Assembly: GCF_009862265.1 (NCBI RefSeq)
Contig: NZ_WWGX01000007.1
Span: forward strand, 1-54,678
DNA length: 54,678 bases
Reading direction: 5' to 3'
Source of the DNA: Streptomyces sp. SID8352
Lineage (GTDB): Bacteria; Actinomycetota; Actinomycetes; Streptomycetales; Streptomycetaceae
Shown: one piece after another, positions 51,909-54,678 of the stretch
How positions within the stretch are numbered: the stretch's first letter is position 1
Layout: every line of letters begins with the position of its first letter
The notes under the pieces: generated by a model
Told to the model about the DNA's origin: nothing
Databases searched by the model: none
Seen by the model: only the letters and a program-made list of their open reading frames with translations
Translations under genes and position numbers: made by a program

Positions 51909-53214
51909 GACGGTCACCGTATCGGTCCGCGCCGGTCCCGAACGACCGGGCGTGCACCAGGGTCACCAGGACCAGCGCCATCGGCACGAGCATCGCCCCC
52001 CGGTGGCTCCAGGCGTCCCCGAGCGCCCCCACCAGGGGCGAACCGATCAGGAATCCGACGTAGTTGAAGACGTTGAGCCGGGCCACCGCCGCGTCCGACG
52101 CCCCGGGCCCGTACCGCTCGTGGGCCAGCCGCCCCGCCGCCGCGAAGGTCTGCGGCACCAGCACGCACAGCCCGAGCCCCAGCAGCGTGAACCCGAGCAT
52201 CCCCGCCCACGCCCCCGGTGCCGCCGCGACCACCGCGAAACCGGCCGCCGCCGTCACCGCCCCGGTCCGCACCACCGCCGCGGCACCGAACCGCCGCACC
52301 CCGTGGTCCCCCAGGGCCCGGCCCACCAGCGTCGTCACCATGTAGACGTTGTAGGGCACGGTCGCCATCTGCTCGGAGCCGCCCAGCACGTCCTGGACGT
52401 ACTTCGCGCTCCAGTTGGAGACCGTGGAGTCCCCGATGTACGCGAACGTCATCACCAGGCACAGCGGCAGCAGCATCCGGAAGCCGATGCCGCCGGCCGC
52501 GTCCTTCCCCGCGTCCCCGGCGCCGACCGCGCTCGCTGCTCCGGCTACCGCTCCGGCTCCGGCATCCTCGACGGCTCCGGCGCCCCCGACGGCCCCCGCC
52601 GTCCCGACGGCTCCGGTGTCCCCGGCGGCCTCCGGGGTCCCGTCCCGCTCCCGGTCCCGCGCGTCGACGTACCAGCGGCTCCCCACCAGCACCGCCGGCA
52701 CCAGCACCCCCACCACCGGCAGATACGACACCCAGAGCGCCGGCCCCCAGTGCGCCCCCGCCCACGCCAGCGACGCCCCGAGGATGCCGCCCAGGCTGTA
52801 CGCGGCGTGGAAGCCGAGCATGATGCTCCGCCCGTACGCCCGTTGCAGGCTCACCCCGAGCATGTTCATCGCCGCGTCCAGCGCGCCGACGGCCACCCCG
52901 AACACCGCGAGCGCGACGGCGACCTGGGCCATCCGGTCACCGGCCCCGACGCCCAGCAGCGCCAGCAGGGCCAGCGGCTGCGACCAGCGCAGCACCCGGC
53001 TCGGGGGCGTCCGCCGCACCAGCCGCTCGGTGGCCACGCTCCCGGCACCGGCCAGGACGGGCACCGCGGCCAGGAAGACCGGCAGCAGCGCGTCGGAGAT
53101 GCCGTACCGGTTCTGGACGGCCGGGATGCGCGTGACCAGCAGGGCGAAGGCGACGCCCTGGGCGAAGAAGCAGAAGGCGAGCGAGGCCCTGCCGCGCCGC
53201 AGCACATCGGTCAT
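51859..53214 (-). CDS. MFS transporter with a low-complexity central loop
   Basis: The 451-residue protein has about 12 TM helices (FCFFAQGVAFALLVTRIP at the start) and an Ala/Gly/Val repeat loop (residues about 190-235) between the halves. It looks like the FucP/sugar-type or YbjJ-like MFS group. The substrate is unknown. Its last 50 bases overlap the start of acuC, so the two are probably co-transcribed. Confidence 0.85.
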   Translation of the reverse strand: MTDVLRRGRASLAFCFFAQGVAFALLVTRIPAVQNRYGISDALLPVFLAAVPVLAGAGSVATERLVRRTPPSRVLRWSQPLALLALLGVGAGDRMAQVAVALAVFGVAVGALDAAMNMLGVSLQRAYGRSIMLGFHAAYSLGGILGASLAWAGAHWGPALWVSYLPVVGVLVPAVLVGSRWYVDARDRERDGTPEAAGDTGAVGTAGAVGGAGAVEDAGAGAVAGAASAVGAGDAGKDAAGGIGFRMLLPLCLVMTFAYIGDSTVSNWSAKYVQDVLGGSEQMATVPYNVYMVTTLVGRALGDHGVRRFGAAAVVRTGAVTAAAGFAVVAAAPGAWAGMLGFTLLGLGLCVLVPQTFAAAGRLAHERYGPGASDAAVARLNVFNYVGFLIGSPLVGALGDAWSHRGAMLVPMALVLVTLVHARSFGTGADRYGDRHERSRTVDVGRGGHGL

Positions 53215-53237
53215 GGCGGCGAGCGTAGGGCCCCGAC

Positions 53238-53735
53238 CTACCGGTGGGTAGATCCGGCCGGCACCGGATTCCCCGCAGTCGTGTGCACGTCGGTCTCCGG
53301 CACCGCCCGGTCCGCCGCCGCGGCGGCGGCCACCATGTGCGCCATGGGGACGGCTCCGAGGGCACCGCTCACCATGAAGCCGAGCACCATCGTGGCGACC
53401 AGGACGACGGAGCCCAGCCACACCATGGTGTCGACCGGCACGGAGTACGCCCCCGCGGTCCGCACCGCGCACTCCGCGACGAACGCCGTCCCCCACACCA
53501 CGGTGAACCTCCGCTCCGCCGCCCGGAAGGCGGACGACTCCCGCCGCAGCCGGGCCCAGGCAGCGTCCCGGCCCGGATCGCCCTTGACCAGCCAGGGCTT
53601 GAGCGACGCCGTCATCATCGGCCGCCCCAGGGCGGCGGAGACCAGCAGCACGATCCCGACGACGCCGCTGAGGGCGCTGTCCTTGACCAGCATCAGCCGG
53701 GCGTCACCGGTCTCCAGCTTCGCGGCCGGGGCCCC
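53238..53735 (-). pseudogene. Truncated membrane-protein remnant, C-terminal part of a VC0807-type protein
   Basis: The open stretch of about 165 codons gives two hydrophobic segments with LVKDSALSGVVGIVLLVSAALG and VDTMVWLGSVVLVATMVLG. It looks like the second half of a VC0807-family integral membrane protein: the segment LETGDARLMLVKDS reads into the family pattern upstream of the first ATG (53693), but a TGA at 53738-53736 and the HAD gene immediately beyond leave no room for the N-terminal helices. It may be expressed from ATG 53693 as a 151-residue protein or be a decaying gene. Confidence 0.6.
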
Positions 53736-53804
53736 TCAGCCCGGTAGGAACGATCGTCCGGTGCCGGGCATGACGGATGTCAGGTCGGGCCGGGTACCGC
53801 GCCG

Positions 53805-54458
53805 TCAACGGGCCCCGGCCAGCAGGCCGGTCAGCTCCCCCATGTCGGCGAAGAGGCGGGAGGCGCCGTCCAGTACGGCGGGCGGGGTCATGGCGGTGAA
53901 CCCGAACACGTCCATCCCGGCGGCGACGGCGGCCCGGACGCCGAGCGCGCTGTCCTCGACGACGGCGCACCGGTCCGGGGCGACGCCCATCCGCGCGGCG
54001 GCGTGCAGGAAGAGATCCGGCGCGGGCTTGCCCCGGCCGACGTCCTCGGCACTGAAGATCCGCCCGTCGTCGAACCACCGGTCGAGCCCGGTGCGGCGGT
54101 GGCCCACCCTGATCCGCTCGTGGCTGCCGGAGGAGGCCACGCAGTACGCCACCCCGTCCGCGGCCAGCTTCCCCAGCACCTCGGCGGCTCCGGGGACGGG
54201 CTCCAGGTCCCGTTCGAAGGCGGCGAACACCCGCTGGTGGAAGGCGTCGTCGAAGTCCTCGGGCAGCCGCCGCCCGGTCCGCTCCAGGACGAGGTCGTGC
54301 ACCCGGTGCAGCGCGGCACCCATGTAGTCCCGCAGCGAGTCCTCGTAGGTCGTGGGGTGTCCCAGCTCGGTCAGGAAGCCGGCGAGGAGCCGGTTGGAGA
54401 TCGGCTCGCTGTCGACGAGCACACCGTCGTTGTCGAAGATGACCAGGTCATAGCGCAT
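53805..54458 (-). CDS. HAD-superfamily hydrolase, beta-phosphoglucomutase-like
   Basis: The 217-residue protein has the HAD motifs FDNDGVLVDSEP (motif I, with Asn replacing the common Asp-Met/Leu), VASSGSHERI (motif II), GRGKPAPDLFL (motif III) and VVEDSALGVRAAVAAGM (motif IV), and a helical cap. It is of the phosphatase/phosphomutase type. The substrate is open. The ATG at 54458 starts MRYDLVIFDNDG. It is upstream of the truncated gene and downstream of the 5S rRNA terminator. Confidence 0.9.
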   Translation of the reverse strand: MRYDLVIFDNDGVLVDSEPISNRLLAGFLTELGHPTTYEDSLRDYMGAALHRVHDLVLERTGRRLPEDFDDAFHQRVFAAFERDLEPVPGAAEVLGKLAADGVAYCVASSGSHERIRVGHRRTGLDRWFDDGRIFSAEDVGRGKPAPDLFLHAAARMGVAPDRCAVVEDSALGVRAAVAAGMDVFGFTAMTPPAVLDGASRLFADMGELTGLLAGAR

Positions 54459-54493
54459 GCCTTTGACCCTATGGGTTGCCCCTGGAACGCAGA

Positions 54494-54523
54494 AAAGCCC
54501 CGCACCATGAGGTGCGGGGCTTT
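54494..54523 (-). terminator. rRNA operon terminator
   Basis: AAAGCCCCGCACC and GGTGCGGGGCTTT form a perfect 13-bp stem with a four-base loop (ATGA). On the minus strand the arm ends in GCTTTTCT, a short U-rich tail. It is placed just after the 5S rRNA gene. Confidence 0.9.
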
Positions 54524-54536
54524 CCCCAACAATTGT

Positions 54537-54653
54537 TCGGCGGCGTCCTACTCTCCCACAGGGTCCCCCCTGCAGTACCATCGGCGCTGTAGAGCTTAGC
54601 TTCCGGGTTCGGAATGTAACCGGGCGTTTCCCCTACGCTATGACCACCGAAAC
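54537..54653 (-). rRNA. rrf: 5S ribosomal RNA
   Basis: The minus strand reads GTTTCGGTGGTCATAGCGT at the 5' end and GGGAGAGTAGGACGCCGCC at the 3' end, with CCGAACCCGGAAGCTAAGC in the middle, all standard for actinobacterial 5S rRNA of about 117 nt. It is the last gene of an rRNA operon; the 23S and 16S genes lie beyond the right end of the window. Confidence 0.97.
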
Positions 54654-54678
54654 ACTATGAAACACAACCCGCAACCCC

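Overview
The window is high-GC actinobacterial DNA, almost certainly from a Streptomyces chromosome. It carries the rex-hemA-hemC-hemD operon, the developmental sigma factor gene bldN with its anti-sigma gene rsbN, a BldC-type regulator (bdtA), GTG/TTG starts and ATGA/GTGA gene overlaps. Two parts can be told apart.

Positions 1-34500 hold a gamma-butyrolactone (GBL)-controlled secondary-metabolite cluster, mostly on the minus strand. From left to right: (i) a fumarase/aspartase-superfamily lyase, a large FAD/NAD(P) oxygenase and an adenylating ligase, all coupled by overlapping stop/start codons and resembling the aspartate-nitrosuccinate (ANS) nitrous-acid cassette (CreD, CreE) with an AMP-ligase beside it; (ii) an SRPBCC protein and a quinone-reductase-like dehydrogenase; (iii) a GBL signalling block: AfsA-type synthase, an SDR lacking the usual Tyr/Lys pair, an ArpA/ScbR-type receptor, an IS701-transposase-like protein and a second TetR regulator; (iv) a cupin/MFS pair; (v) a small operon of a thermostable-hemolysin-family protein, an acyl ligase broken by a 37-bp tandem duplication, and a TauD/clavaminate-synthase-like oxygenase; (vi) a long run of two alpha/beta hydrolases, a thioester reductase, two free-standing acyl carrier proteins (ACPs) each with its own ligase, a transglutaminase-like protein, an MMPL exporter and an anthraniloyl-CoA-monooxygenase-like flavoprotein; (vii) on the plus strand, an NmrA-like protein and a Sfp-type phosphopantetheinyl transferase. 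No PKS or NRPS module is present. A shared 18-bp palindrome, AAACCG-N6-CGGTTT, lies at four promoter regions and links the regulators to the ANS-like operon. I infer that the cluster builds a carrier-protein-bound, nitrogen-oxidised or N-N-bonded small molecule; the product cannot be named from the sequence.

Positions 34600-54678 are chromosomal core: an RsbW-type ATPase and an XRE/DUF397 pair, hemD-hemC-hemA-rex with a Rex operator, a glutaredoxin-like protein, a HAD phosphatase, bldN and rsbN (with a BldN-type promoter in front of rsbN), a lysophospholipid acyltransferase-like protein, an SDR, the tiny bS22-like ribosomal protein, bdtA, a conserved protein of unknown role, an AcuC-type deacetylase, an MFS transporter, an N-terminally truncated membrane-protein remnant, a HAD hydrolase and finally a 5S rRNA gene with its terminator, which is the end of an rRNA operon continuing outside the window.
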